From positions 1-43,999 of IMG/VR virus record IMGVR_UViG_3300005731_000007: a stretch of DNA of 43,999 bases. One strand, 5' to 3'. The position numbers and the translations under genes are program-made. This document shows positions 1 to 8,634 of this stretch, piece by piece. The notes beneath the pieces were generated by a model, which was not told where the DNA came from, ran no database searches, and was given only the letters and a program-made list of their open reading frames with translations. This DNA comes from a virus. Position 1 is the first letter of the stretch. Each line of letters starts with the position of its first letter.

Positions 1-120
1 CGACATCCGGCAAATCAGTGACACCAATTTAAAAGAAGACCCACCGGGTGGCAATAGTAAAGAATCCTTTAAAAACAAACACTTAGAAATGTTATCGCTA
101 ACATATTTAAAGAACTAAAC

Positions 121-231
121 AGGAACGAATCATGAACTTATGTGAACAGTACAGAGAATCACTATACAATGTATATACAAAAATAACAGGAACGAATCAG
201 GACCAAATCAGGAACAATATAGGAACAAAGT
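121..231. repeat. Iteron-like 11-bp repeats (AGGAACNAATC type)
   Basis: Four head-to-tail 11-bp units lie at 188-198, 199-209, 210-220 and 221-231, starting AGGAAC or AGGACC. A further perfect copy of the first unit (AGGAACGAATC) lies 67 bases upstream at 121-131. An 11-bp period is about one helical turn, so a protein binding each unit would line up on one DNA face, as with iterons of replication origins or tandem operators. The repeats overlap the small frame at 132-233. Function is inferred. Confidence 0.6.
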
Positions 232-233
232 AA
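132..233 (+). CDS. Possible 33-residue protein, unknown
   Basis: An ATG at 132 sits 7 bases after AGGA and opens a 33-codon frame that ends at TAA 231-233. The peptide is polar (it begins MNLCEQYRES and ends NNIGTK) with no recognisable motif. Its second half is written by the 11-bp repeats, so the frame may be accidental. It is listed only because its spacing to AGGA resembles that of real genes here. Confidence 0.2.
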   Translation: MNLCEQYRESLYNVYTKITGTNQDQIRNNIGTK

Positions 234-292
234 GAGACTTAGTTCAGGGGTTAACTGTAGTGTAAAATAATAGTTTAATGTTAAAGTAAATG

Positions 293-310
293 TAGTTTAA
301 AGCTAAACTA
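293..310. repeat. Inverted repeat TAGTTTA-aagc-TAAACTA
   Basis: Two perfect 7-bp arms (293-299 and 304-310) are separated by 4 bases. There is no T-run after it, so a terminator is unlikely. A protein-binding site is possible. Confidence 0.4.
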
Positions 311-377
311 AATAATACCTGACTAAATAGGTCGAGAACTAATAGGTCAGTATGAATTACCTAATTAAATCAGTAAG

Positions 378-393
378 GTATACAATTGTATAC
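378..393. promoter_or_regulatory. 16-bp perfect palindrome, operator candidate
   Basis: GTATACAATTGTATAC is a perfect 16-bp palindrome. A degenerate relative (TATACAATGTATATAC) occurs near 165-180. Perfect palindromes of this length in an AT-rich intergenic region often bind dimeric regulators. No regulator gene is recognised in the window, so the partner may be a host protein. Confidence 0.4.
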
Positions 394-495
394 AAAGTGG
401 AGGGTGTTACAATATAACAGTGGCATTTATGCAACACGAAAGAATATTACCCAACTGCGCAACAATATTACTTAACCAAATGGTTTAGCTTCATG

Positions 496-520
496 GGTAC
501 CCCGGGGGGTTGGGGGTGCC
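496..520. other. G-rich stem-loop
   Basis: GGTACCCC (496-503) pairs with GGGGTGCC (513-520) over 8 bp with one G-T wobble, around a G-rich 9-base loop. The sequence stands out sharply from the AT-rich surroundings. It is not followed by a T-run on either strand, so it is not a standard intrinsic terminator. It could be a replication, packaging or RNA-processing structure. Confidence 0.4.
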
Positions 521-566
521 TTCTATATTCTGAATGACCCCTAAAGATTTTCTAATAAATTTTCTG

Positions 567-601
567 TGTAAACGAAGTTGAACGTAATGTAAACGAAGTT
601 G
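567..601. repeat. 14-bp direct repeat, 21-bp period
   Basis: TGTAAACGAAGTTG occurs at 567-580 and again at 588-601, exactly 21 bases apart (two helical turns). It lies about 50 bases upstream of the -35 box of the late promoter, where an activator or repressor could bind. Confidence 0.5.
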
Positions 602-649
602 TAGGAATGTACCAAATAGAATTTATTTAATGTTAATACAAAATAGTCC

Positions 650-678
650 TTGACATTCTCGGCGCAATAGTATATTAT
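650..678 (+). promoter_or_regulatory. Strong sigma70-like promoter of the late operon
   Basis: TTGACA (650-655) and TATTAT (673-678) are separated by 17 bases, very close to the bacterial housekeeping consensus. Transcription would start near 685 and read into the terminase small subunit gene at 852. A perfect promoter of this type, with no phage RNA polymerase gene in the window, suggests the host polymerase transcribes the virion genes. Confidence 0.75.
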
Positions 679-705
679 ATTACTATAAGGTATCAACTTA
701 AAGAT

Positions 706-798
706 AACTTAAGTTAGCTTAATGATTTTATAATCTCATATCTATTAAAGAAGAATATAAAAGAAGTAAGAGATAATCTTTAGGAAGACTTTAAAGTA
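706..798. promoter_or_regulatory. Palindromes in the late-operon leader
   Basis: AACTTAAGTT (706-715) is a perfect 10-bp palindrome. ACTTTAAAGTA (788-798) contains a 10-bp palindrome and occurs again at the promoter in front of the SSB gene (31785-31795). Both lie in the transcribed leader before the first late gene. They may be operators, or the shared word may be chance in AT-rich DNA. Confidence 0.35.
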
Positions 799-851
799 CA
801 TATAAATATTTTAATAATATAAAAATAGAGAAAAAGGATATTAGATTTATT

Positions 852-1373
852 ATGTCTTCTCCTCATAAATATGGAATGTTTTCTGAAGATGTCTTATACA
901 CTAGTAATGGTATTCGTAGGACTCGATCTCTATTTAAAGAAACTAGTGTAGCTGGAGATAAGCCTATCTTTACTTTGGGTAGAGATAAAGAGGATAAGTA
1001 TATTTGTCTTCGTGACCTATATATTAAGTTCTGCACTAAAGACCCATCAGAGTCAATCTTTGCTGAGACTGTCTTTGGTGATGTAGGCTTCTGGAATAAT
1101 ATCGCTAAGAGCCCTTGGATTCAAGAGTACCTCCAAGAGTGGCGTGAGATTGCTGAAGCTAAACGTAAAGCTATCGCCTTCCAAGCAATCATTGACGAGA
1201 TTGAGAATGGTGGTAGGTCTTCCCTTACAGCTGCTAAGTTCTTGATTGAAGAACCTTGGAAAGATAAGCGTAACCCTAAAGTTAAGAAAGACTCTGAGAA
1301 GACAGCTGAGTCAGCTAAGAGTCATTTCCACTCTGACTTCAAGAGACTTCAAGAAGAAGGTTTGATCAACTAA
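852..1373 (+). CDS. Terminase small subunit (putative)
   Basis: A 173-residue protein, first gene of the late unit, probably the DNA-recognition subunit of the packaging motor. The support is its size, its high helix-forming content after residue 85, a basic, Lys-rich segment around residues 135-150 (KDKRNPKVKKDSEK), and its position near TerL. The segment GRSSLTAAKFLIEEPWKDK resembles helix-turn-helix small terminases of podoviruses, which often read AAKFLxxxxWK. The ribosome site is weak (AAAAAGG about 13 bases before ATG 852). Two tail appendage genes separate it from TerL, which is unusual. Family assignment rests on general pattern and place, not on a diagnostic motif. Confidence 0.6.
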   Translation: MSSPHKYGMFSEDVLYTSNGIRRTRSLFKETSVAGDKPIFTLGRDKEDKYICLRDLYIKFCTKDPSESIFAETVFGDVGFWNNIAKSPWIQEYLQEWREIAEAKRKAIAFQAIIDEIENGGRSSLTAAKFLIEEPWKDKRNPKVKKDSEKTAESAKSHFHSDFKRLQEEGLIN

Positions 1374-1374
1374 C

Positions 1375-4185
1375 ATGACTAAGCGCCCTTCATTCAACTC
1401 GGTCTCTAACCGAGACGCTAATGCATCTGAGATTAATGATGCCCTTGACTCTGTTGTTGAAGGGTTTGATAATACTTTGTCTAGAGATGGGTCAACTCCT
1501 AATAACATGGAGTCTGACCTTGATATGGACTCCAATGACATCCTTAATGCTAGGGATGTAGATATCCTCCGTAACCTTACAGTCCAAGGGGTAGACATCC
1601 TAGATGCTATCTCTAACGAGGTTACAGGTGGAGAGATTTATAATACTCGTAATAGATTCCAAGGGGACGGTACGACTACTGAGTTCACTCTGACTACCAC
1701 TCCAGTAGGTGCATCTAATGTCTATGTCTTCATTAGTGGTGCATACCAGTTCAGTAACAAGTGGTCTCTCTCAGATAATGTACTAGTCCTTAATGAAGCT
1801 CCTGAGTATTCTGAGTCTCCTAACATTGAAGTCATTATCCAAGAGTCCCTTGAAACAGCCTCTCTGGGGACCGATGCTCCCGTTCTGTCACCTACCCTCT
1901 TCGGAGCTATTGGAGATGGTGTAGCGAACGATACAGTGGCTGTACGGGCCTGTTACTCCTATGCCAACCCCCTACGTCGCCCTGTATCCTTCTACGACAT
2001 GGAAGCTTGTCTTATCGATGCTGATGCTGAGATTCAAGTACGTGTGCCTACAGATGGTGCCGGTTGTCACTTGAAGGCAGCTGACGGTCTGGTAGGTACT
2101 CCTGACTCAGGCACAGTGAACACTATGTTCATTATTGAGGATGGTGCGACTCCTCTAGTGACAGGTAACGTAGACACTCCAGCTGCTGATGGTACTAAGG
2201 TTGCTGACCTAACTGCTGGTTCTACACGAGCCTGTGGTGACTTCATGCAGGATGCTGGATACGCCTACCTCCAAGGCTCAGGCGGTACTGGACCTAACAT
2301 TGTTGAACGGTATGAGGCTGGTGTAATTCCTTACCGCCAATCTTTCGCTATTGGTGTTAATGGCCGATCTCTTCAACCTCTCTCAATTGATATGTCTGCT
2401 GAGACTGAGTTGTACTACGAGACACGGGCTATGCCTTCTAGTGGTAACCTTAGATTCCAGAACTTCAATGTAGACCTCTCTACCTTCAACAACCAAGAGA
2501 TCGTACGTATCAGCCGTAACAACGTGTCTGTCTCTAACCTCCAGTTCATGCAAGAGGATGGTACAGCTGACCCAGACACTATCAATAGACTGATTAAAAT
2601 CTACAAGGCTGCTTATGTCTATATCGATGACATCACTGCTCATGCTCAACAAGATGGAGGAGACGGTGGAGGTACGTACATCTACAACCTAGAGAACTTT
2701 GCTGAGGTTCATATGAGCCGCTGCGATGGTACAGATGGTTGGGGAGCTATGGGGACTAACAATGGTAATGGTCTCTACGTAGTTGACTGTAACCTGAACC
2801 GAGTAGACTTCCACAATGGTGGTCATAACTACTTTGTCTCTAACTCTACTATCTACAACCGTGGTATCTTCCTCGGCTGGGGTGGTGGCTCCCTTAAGAT
2901 TACCGACTGTAAGTTTATCGACTCCCCTGTCATTCAGTACCGTGGAGACTACGGAGGTATCTTCTGGGGTGATATTATTATTGACGGTGTTGAGGGTGTT
3001 GACTCTGGTTTCATCTGGACAATCGTAGATGCTGATACTAACCCTGTAGGTTCTACAGTCTTGTCAGGTCCAGTGGCTAAGTCAATTGTAGTACGTAATG
3101 CTCATCGGTCAGACTTGGACGGCAATGGAGACAACCGTGAGATTGTCCCTGTACACATCACAGTAGACTCAACCTCAGGCACACTAGCTCCAATTGCCCC
3201 CACTAACATTCAAGTGGATAATGTAACTGGTTCTGGTAACTGGCGTATGCAGTGTTATGTTGACTATCAGAATATGGTCTTGGCTGCTGATACAGATAAC
3301 TGTACTTGGAACTTCACTAACATTAAAGCTACTCGTGCCAACTTCTCTGGAAATGGTATTCATATCCCTACTCAATATGCTGGAGCAGCTTCAGGTGTAG
3401 GAGACTACCGTGTACAGCTCAGGGTGTCAGACTCAACTAAGATTTCAATTAATGTAGATGAACATCCTAAGGTAGATGTCTATGTCTATGAGACTGACCT
3501 TAACCGTATCGTAACTCCCTCTGGTGCTGACGTTGAGATTGACGGTGGCACAATGGAGAACCCACAACTCCTTGGTGCAGAGACTCACACAGTAGTAGGC
3601 AACGCTAAATCAGGGGTAGGGTACACTACTGTCCGTAACGTAAAGGTCCAAGGGATAGATGCCTCTGAGGGCTGGGACTTCTCTAATGTAGAGAATATGT
3701 CTGGTGTTGACATCCCTGACGTATCCACCAATGATGGTATGATCTACCCTACTGGTTGTGATAGACTTCAAGCATTCTTCGGTTGGAAAACTGACGTTGC
3801 TGATAACCTATACACCACATCCTTTGTGGACGAGACTGGTAACACTTCTGACTCTGTTACAATACTGCACTACACAGTACAAGGTCTTACAACCATGCAA
3901 GTACAAGGAGTCACCAACATCGACTCTACCGGTATGGTTGGTGCAGAAGAGGTGCGCATTAATATTCCAGTGACCTCCGTCAACTCAAGTCTTAGACAGT
4001 CGGCGGTCAATGTTAACACAACCCAGTTGGCTGATCCCGGACAATACTTCTTTGTGTCTGAGGCTAATCAATCCTACATCAAATTAGTCAAGTCTAATGC
4101 TTCGAATAATACAGATGTTACTTGGGCTGATTTGTCTGCTAACAACGTGGACATCTCTGGGTTCACAATGAACATTTGGAACTAA
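1375..4185 (+). CDS. Tailspike or tail fibre with beta-helix
   Basis: A 936-residue receptor-binding or polysaccharide-degrading tail protein. Residues 1-75 look like the virion-anchoring end common in podovirus fibres: a helical start, then TPNNMESDLDMDSNDILNAR. Residues about 95-160 form a small beta-rich adaptor domain (FQGDGTTTEFTL). At about residue 178 the stretch GAIGDGVANDTVAV is the typical entry of pectate-lyase-3 type right-handed beta-helices. The long middle has repeated short beta strands rich in Asn, Gly and Asp, as such helices do. The C-terminal 150 residues may be the trimerisation or receptor tip. It starts one base after the TerS stop. Enzymatic activity cannot be confirmed from the sequence. 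Confidence 0.8.
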   Translation: MTKRPSFNSVSNRDANASEINDALDSVVEGFDNTLSRDGSTPNNMESDLDMDSNDILNARDVDILRNLTVQGVDILDAISNEVTGGEIYNTRNRFQGDGTTTEFTLTTTPVGASNVYVFISGAYQFSNKWSLSDNVLVLNEAPEYSESPNIEVIIQESLETASLGTDAPVLSPTLFGAIGDGVANDTVAVRACYSYANPLRRPVSFYDMEACLIDADAEIQVRVPTDGAGCHLKAADGLVGTPDSGTVNTMFIIEDGATPLVTGNVDTPAADGTKVADLTAGSTRACGDFMQDAGYAYLQGSGGTGPNIVERYEAGVIPYRQSFAIGVNGRSLQPLSIDMSAETELYYETRAMPSSGNLRFQNFNVDLSTFNNQEIVRISRNNVSVSNLQFMQEDGTADPDTINRLIKIYKAAYVYIDDITAHAQQDGGDGGGTYIYNLENFAEVHMSRCDGTDGWGAMGTNNGNGLYVVDCNLNRVDFHNGGHNYFVSNSTIYNRGIFLGWGGGSLKITDCKFIDSPVIQYRGDYGGIFWGDIIIDGVEGVDSGFIWTIVDADTNPVGSTVLSGPVAKSIVVRNAHRSDLDGNGDNREIVPVHITVDSTSGTLAPIAPTNIQVDNVTGSGNWRMQCYVDYQNMVLAADTDNCTWNFTNIKATRANFSGNGIHIPTQYAGAASGVGDYRVQLRVSDSTKISINVDEHPKVDVYVYETDLNRIVTPSGADVEIDGGTMENPQLLGAETHTVVGNAKSGVGYTTVRNVKVQGIDASEGWDFSNVENMSGVDIPDVSTNDGMIYPTGCDRLQAFFGWKTDVADNLYTTSFVDETGNTSDSVTILHYTVQGLTTMQVQGVTNIDSTGMVGAEEVRINIPVTSVNSSLRQSAVNVNTTQLADPGQYFFVSEANQSYIKLVKSNASNNTDVTWADLSANNVDISGFTMNIWN

Positions 4186-4194
4186 GAGGTACTC

Positions 4195-5349
4195 ATGTCA
4201 ACTAAAGTAACATATAACCTAATTGACCAAGGCCCTGATGGTGGTTCCTTCTATACTGATGGAGCTCTACCTAATAGCCCTATCCAACGTAACTCAGGTC
4301 GAGCCTTCTTCGGTGAGGCTGCTAGTCATGATGGAACTACAGATGATGGCTCAGCTAATGACACTGGATCATGGCTTCAGTCTTTCTCCTCAGGTGGTTT
4401 AACTAACCCTGTCACAGGCTGGGACTATATGGAGGACAATGCTCGTGTAGTCTCAGTGAGTGAGTTTGGTATTGCAGGTTCTTTTGTCTCTAGCAATGTA
4501 GGTGGTACAGTAAACGGTATCGGTCTAGTTGCTGGTGTCACTTCTGTTACCTCTGGTCCTAACAACTGGGCTATCTACGTAGATGGTGTTAAGACAACCA
4601 CAGGAGCCGCCTCAGTGTTCGTTACTGAGTCTCAGGCAGCTAACCTACCTAGTGTGTCTCCACACGGCGGCTGTGAGCCTCACAAGGCCCCTACGGCTGG
4701 TATGGTTCAGAACTTCCGTATTGGTGCAGGTAGTGACGCTGATGTATTCGAAGAGAGCTACGCTATTGATGGGTACATTGAGTTCATCAACAATGGTGCT
4801 GTAGCCCACTCAGGTATCACCTTTGCCTACAACTCTCTTAAGCGTGAGGGACAAGCTGATGAACAAGAGGTAACTAACAAAGGTTTCCATGACAGCTATG
4901 CTAAGGCTATCAACATGGCTTACTACCAAGGTCTGACTTGGTGGTCTCGTGATGCTGATGTAACTTCAGGTGAACGTGAGGAGTCCTTCCGTCTCTGGTC
5001 TCAAGTTGAGAGTGGGGATAAGATGTGGCGTATGTGTGCAGGTGAGGACACCTTTGTCATCGGTGAAGGTACATCTCCTGACAATAACAACCTGATCATT
5101 CCTTACGTAGCTGACTCAGGTACTGGACTAGCTATTGTCCCCGGTGAAGTAGGTGATGCACAGACTATTGAAGTACGTGGAACTAACGCAGACATCGTTC
5201 TAAAACTCTCCCCTAAAGGTACAGCTTGGGTTCAGATTCCAATTGCCAACGTACAAGACTTCGCTGACGATACAGCAGCAGCTGCGGGTGGTCTCTCGGT
5301 AGGAGCTATCTACCGTAACGGTTCAGCCTTGATGATCAGAGCTTCTTAA
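4195..5349 (+). CDS. Tail fibre / appendage protein
   Basis: A 384-residue virion surface protein, probably a second fibre or a structural appendage. It is rich in Gly, Ser, Thr and Asp and mostly beta. The C-terminus (ADDTAAAAGGLSVGAIYRNG, then SALMIRAS) is the short tail motif found at the end of many phage fibre and appendage proteins. It lies 9 bases after the tailspike, with GAGGTACTC before its ATG, and 2 bases before TerL. It may assemble with the tailspike. An alternative is a capsid-attached surface protein. No catalytic motif is visible. Confidence 0.55.
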   Translation: MSTKVTYNLIDQGPDGGSFYTDGALPNSPIQRNSGRAFFGEAASHDGTTDDGSANDTGSWLQSFSSGGLTNPVTGWDYMEDNARVVSVSEFGIAGSFVSSNVGGTVNGIGLVAGVTSVTSGPNNWAIYVDGVKTTTGAASVFVTESQAANLPSVSPHGGCEPHKAPTAGMVQNFRIGAGSDADVFEESYAIDGYIEFINNGAVAHSGITFAYNSLKREGQADEQEVTNKGFHDSYAKAINMAYYQGLTWWSRDADVTSGEREESFRLWSQVESGDKMWRMCAGEDTFVIGEGTSPDNNNLIIPYVADSGTGLAIVPGEVGDAQTIEVRGTNADIVLKLSPKGTAWVQIPIANVQDFADDTAAAAGGLSVGAIYRNGSALMIRAS

Positions 5350-5351
5350 GA

Positions 5352-6905
5352 ATGACTAAACTATCTAAGAGAGATGAGGAAGTAAGAGAGGCTGCTGAAG
5401 CTTCCCTTGAGACATTCATCTCTCTAGTCTCTAAAGGTCAGAGGGTTCTAGGTGGATGCCATAAGGAACTAATTGATTGGTGGGTACGTCCTGAAGCTAA
5501 GGACCACCAACTAGTCTTGTTCCCTCGTGACCACGGTAAGTCAGCTATGGTAGCCTACCGAGTAGCTTGGGCTCTTACTAAGGACCCTACTCTTCGTGTC
5601 TTGTACATCTCAGCTACTTCTAATCTAGCACAGAAACAGTTAGGGTTCATTAAACAAATCTTCGAGAGTGATGTTCATAGACACTACTGGCCTGACCATG
5701 TACACCCTGAGGAAGGTAAGAGAAGTAAGTGGACTCAGACTGAGATTGAACTAGACCACCCTCTCCGTAAGTTTGAACAAGTCCGTGACCCTAGTATTAT
5801 GACTGCCGGTCTTACCACAGGTATCACTGGTCTCCACTTTGACATCGCAGTATTGGATGACGTAGTTGTCTATGAGAATGCTTACACTCAAGAAGGTCGT
5901 AATAGAGTTGAGACTCAGTACTCTCTCCTAGCCTCTATCGAAGGCACTGGAGCACAGGAGTGGGTTGTAGGTACACGGTACCACCCAAAGGACCTATACT
6001 CTCTCATGCTTGAGATGATGGAGCCTACGTTCGATGACGATGGTCAAGTCACAGGGGAAGAGAGTATCTACGAGATTCTAGAGAGAGAAGTAGAAGATCG
6101 TGGTGATGGTACTGGTGAGTTCCTCTGGCCTAGACAACAACGTAAAGATGGTAAGTGGTTCGGCTTCGACATCAGAGAACTAGCTCGTAAGAAAGCTAAG
6201 TACGTAGACCGTACACAGTTTAGAGCTCAGTACTACAATGACCCTACTGACCCTGACTCTCGTCCTATCGACTATGATAAGTTCCAGTACTTTGACAGGA
6301 GTCACCTAACTCAGGATAATGGTTCTTGGTTCTATAAGAATAGGAAACTAAACCTAGTAGCTTCTATTGACTTCGCTTACTCTACTCGTAAGGAGGCTGA
6401 CTTCACAGCTATCGTAGTAGTTGGAGTGGACATGGATAATAATATTTATGTCTTAGATATTGATAGGTTCCAGACTGATAAGATATCTGATTACTTCAAG
6501 AGGCTCCTTGGTCTTCATAATAAGTGGGGTTACAATAAGCTCAGAGCTGAGACTACAGCTGCTCAACAAGCAATCGTTAAGTCTCTTAGACAAGACTACA
6601 TTGGACCTTACGGCCTCTACATCAAGATTGAAGAGGTCAAACCTACGAGGCATGAAGGTTCTAAAGAAGAGAGAATGGAAGCTGTCCTAGTACCTAAGTA
6701 CGACAATATGCAAGTCTTCCACTACAGAGGTGGTAACACTCAAGTCCTAGAAGATGAACTAGTCTCAACTAACCCACCCCACGATGACGTTAAGGATGCA
6801 CTAGCTAACGCTATTGAGGGAGCTGTAAGACCAGCTAGAGGGTTTGGTAAGAAGAAAGAAACTAATGTCGTATACCACTCTAGGTTTGGTGGCAGAGCTT
6901 TTTAA
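5352..6905 (+). CDS. terL: Terminase large subunit
   Basis: A 517-residue packaging motor: an N-terminal ATPase pumps DNA through the portal and a C-terminal nuclease cuts the concatemer. Residues about 55-65 (LFPRDHGKSAM) are a deviant Walker A like that of T7 gp19-type terminases. FDIAVLDDVV (about 168-177) is Walker B. ASIDFAYSTRKEADFTAI (about 337-354) gives the first nuclease Asp, and HDDVKDALANAI near residue 477 gives the last acidic residues of the RNase H-like nuclease. The T7 gp19-like type is often associated with genomes having direct terminal repeats, but ends are not visible here. Confidence 0.93.
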   Translation: MTKLSKRDEEVREAAEASLETFISLVSKGQRVLGGCHKELIDWWVRPEAKDHQLVLFPRDHGKSAMVAYRVAWALTKDPTLRVLYISATSNLAQKQLGFIKQIFESDVHRHYWPDHVHPEEGKRSKWTQTEIELDHPLRKFEQVRDPSIMTAGLTTGITGLHFDIAVLDDVVVYENAYTQEGRNRVETQYSLLASIEGTGAQEWVVGTRYHPKDLYSLMLEMMEPTFDDDGQVTGEESIYEILEREVEDRGDGTGEFLWPRQQRKDGKWFGFDIRELARKKAKYVDRTQFRAQYYNDPTDPDSRPIDYDKFQYFDRSHLTQDNGSWFYKNRKLNLVASIDFAYSTRKEADFTAIVVVGVDMDNNIYVLDIDRFQTDKISDYFKRLLGLHNKWGYNKLRAETTAAQQAIVKSLRQDYIGPYGLYIKIEEVKPTRHEGSKEERMEAVLVPKYDNMQVFHYRGGNTQVLEDELVSTNPPHDDVKDALANAIEGAVRPARGFGKKKETNVVYHSRFGGRAF

Positions 6906-6914
6906 GGAATTAAG

Positions 6915-8633
6915 ATGGCAAGAACTACAGTAGATGTCCACAGCCTGCTAGATGCTGACAACCTAGCTAAAGAGATTTCCAATCGCTGGACTCTCTGGAA
7001 CAACAACAGAGCTGAGTGGACTGAAGAGAAGGAGGAGTTGCGTAACTATGTCTTCGCTACTGACACTCGTTCTACGTCTAATCGAAAACTTCCTTGGGCT
7101 AACTCAACTACTACTCCTAAGCTTACACAAATCTATGATAACCTCAAAGCTAACTACGCAGCTGCTCTCTTCCCTAATACACACTGGATGAAGTGGGAAG
7201 CTTCAGATGTTGAGTCAGCTAATAAGGATAAGGCTGCTACAGTCCAAGCCTACCTTGAGAATAAACATAGACAGTCTGGCTTTGAACAGGAGATGGACAA
7301 ACTAGTTGATGACTTCATCCTCTATGGTAACTGCTTTGCTACTGTCTCTTACGAGAGTGAGTACAATGAAGTTGATGAGGAACTCATTGCTGGTTACATT
7401 GGTCCTCGTGTAAGCCGTATCTCTCCTCATGACATAGCCTTCGACCCTACAGCTGCTACCTTTGAAGACACACCTAAGATCACTAGGACTATTGTCTCTA
7501 TGGGCAGAGTAGCTACTGATCCTCTCTTCGAGACTGTTAAGGATCGTATGATTGCCAACAGACAGAAGGTATCCTCTTCTGACTATACGTCTAAGAGTAA
7601 AGGGTACATTGCTGATGGCTTCGCATCTATCGAACAGTACTACCAGTCTGAGTATGTAGAACTCTTGACATTCTATGGCACTATCTATGACCTAGAGAGT
7701 GGTGCTGTTAAAGCTAATAAGAAGATTGTTGTAGTCGATAGAGCTTATGTAGTCATTGAGGAAGACATCGCTAGTTGGTTAGGGAGTGCTCCTATCTTCC
7801 ACGCTGGGTGGCGTAAGCGTCCTGATAACCTCTACGCTATGGGTCCCTTGGATAACCTAGTAGGTATGCAATACCGTATCGATCACCTTGAGAACCTTAA
7901 GGCTGATGTCTTCGATCAGATTGCTTACCCTGTTAAGAAGATCAGAGGCTCTATTGATGACATCTCAGATGACCTAGGAGAGCATATCTACCTCGGGGAT
8001 GAAGGTGATGTTACATACCTAGTACCAGATGCTACAGCTCTTAACGCTGACTTCCAAATCCAAACCTTGGAGAATAAGATGGAAGAGATGGCTGGTGCTC
8101 CTCGTCAAGCTATGGGTATCCGTACCCCCGGTGAGAAGACAGCCTTTGAAGTGCAGACACTACAGAATGCTGCTAGCCGTATCTTCCAACACAAGGCTGC
8201 ACAGTTCGAGAGAGACTTCGTAGAGCCTCTCCTTAACGCTGAGCTAGAGGCAGCTAGACGTAACATGGCTCAGTCTGAGATGATTGCAGTATCTGATGAT
8301 GTCTTGAGTGCTACACTCTTCCAGACTATTACTAAGGAAGACATCACAGCTAAAGGGAAGATTGTCCCTATCGGAGCTAGACACTTTGCTGAGAGAGCGC
8401 AGAGAGTTCAGAATGTTAACCAACTAATTCAGATTAAAGCTAGTGATCCTACAGTTGGAGTACACCTTAGTGGTAAGAGTATTGCTAAACTACTCGCTGA
8501 GGAACTAGGAGAGAAGGCTCTGTACAAAGAGAACGTAGGTGTAGACGAACAACTAGAGACACAAGAAGTAGCTCAAGATGCACAAGTAGATGCAGAAGAA
8601 AGACAACTAGTAGCAGCAGAAGAAGGATTGTAA
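6915..8633 (+). CDS. Portal protein (head-tail connector)
   Basis: A 572-residue portal that would form the dodecameric ring at one capsid vertex, binding TerL during packaging and the tail later. The N-terminal part (RWTLWNNNRAEWTEEKEELRNYVF) and the segment around residues 55-85 (TTPKLTQIYDNLKANYAAALF) match the pattern of podovirus portals. The C-terminal 60 residues are acidic and Gln-rich (coiled coil or crown). Length and place between TerL and scaffold fit. It starts 9 bases after TerL with TTAAGGAATTAAG before the ATG. Confidence 0.85.
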   Translation: MARTTVDVHSLLDADNLAKEISNRWTLWNNNRAEWTEEKEELRNYVFATDTRSTSNRKLPWANSTTTPKLTQIYDNLKANYAAALFPNTHWMKWEASDVESANKDKAATVQAYLENKHRQSGFEQEMDKLVDDFILYGNCFATVSYESEYNEVDEELIAGYIGPRVSRISPHDIAFDPTAATFEDTPKITRTIVSMGRVATDPLFETVKDRMIANRQKVSSSDYTSKSKGYIADGFASIEQYYQSEYVELLTFYGTIYDLESGAVKANKKIVVVDRAYVVIEEDIASWLGSAPIFHAGWRKRPDNLYAMGPLDNLVGMQYRIDHLENLKADVFDQIAYPVKKIRGSIDDISDDLGEHIYLGDEGDVTYLVPDATALNADFQIQTLENKMEEMAGAPRQAMGIRTPGEKTAFEVQTLQNAASRIFQHKAAQFERDFVEPLLNAELEAARRNMAQSEMIAVSDDVLSATLFQTITKEDITAKGKIVPIGARHFAERAQRVQNVNQLIQIKASDPTVGVHLSGKSIAKLLAEELGEKALYKENVGVDEQLETQEVAQDAQVDAEERQLVAAEEGL

Positions 8634-8634
8634 G

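Larger units (their letters stand above)
1..851. other. Repeat-rich non-coding region upstream of the late operon
   Basis: About 850 bases without a convincing long gene on either strand. The stretch is AT-rich and contains tandem 11-bp repeats (121-231), an inverted repeat (293-310), a 16-bp perfect palindrome (378-393), a G-rich hairpin (496-520), a 14-bp direct repeat with 21-bp spacing (567-601), and a sigma70-like promoter (650-678) followed by a leader of about 165 bases. This mixture suits a regulatory or replication-origin region, or the neighbourhood of a genome end. Which of these it is cannot be told from the sequence alone. A single 33-codon reading frame (132-233) is the only possible gene. 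Confidence 0.7.

Noticed and set aside
121-231. CRISPR-like reading of the 11-bp repeats
   Set aside because: Units are directly tandem without spacers and far too short; no cas genes are present.
1311-1598. Minus-strand frame of 95 codons over the TerS/tailspike junction
   Set aside because: It is in antisense to two genes with clear coding character, has low-complexity Leu/Ser/Arg composition and no ribosome site.
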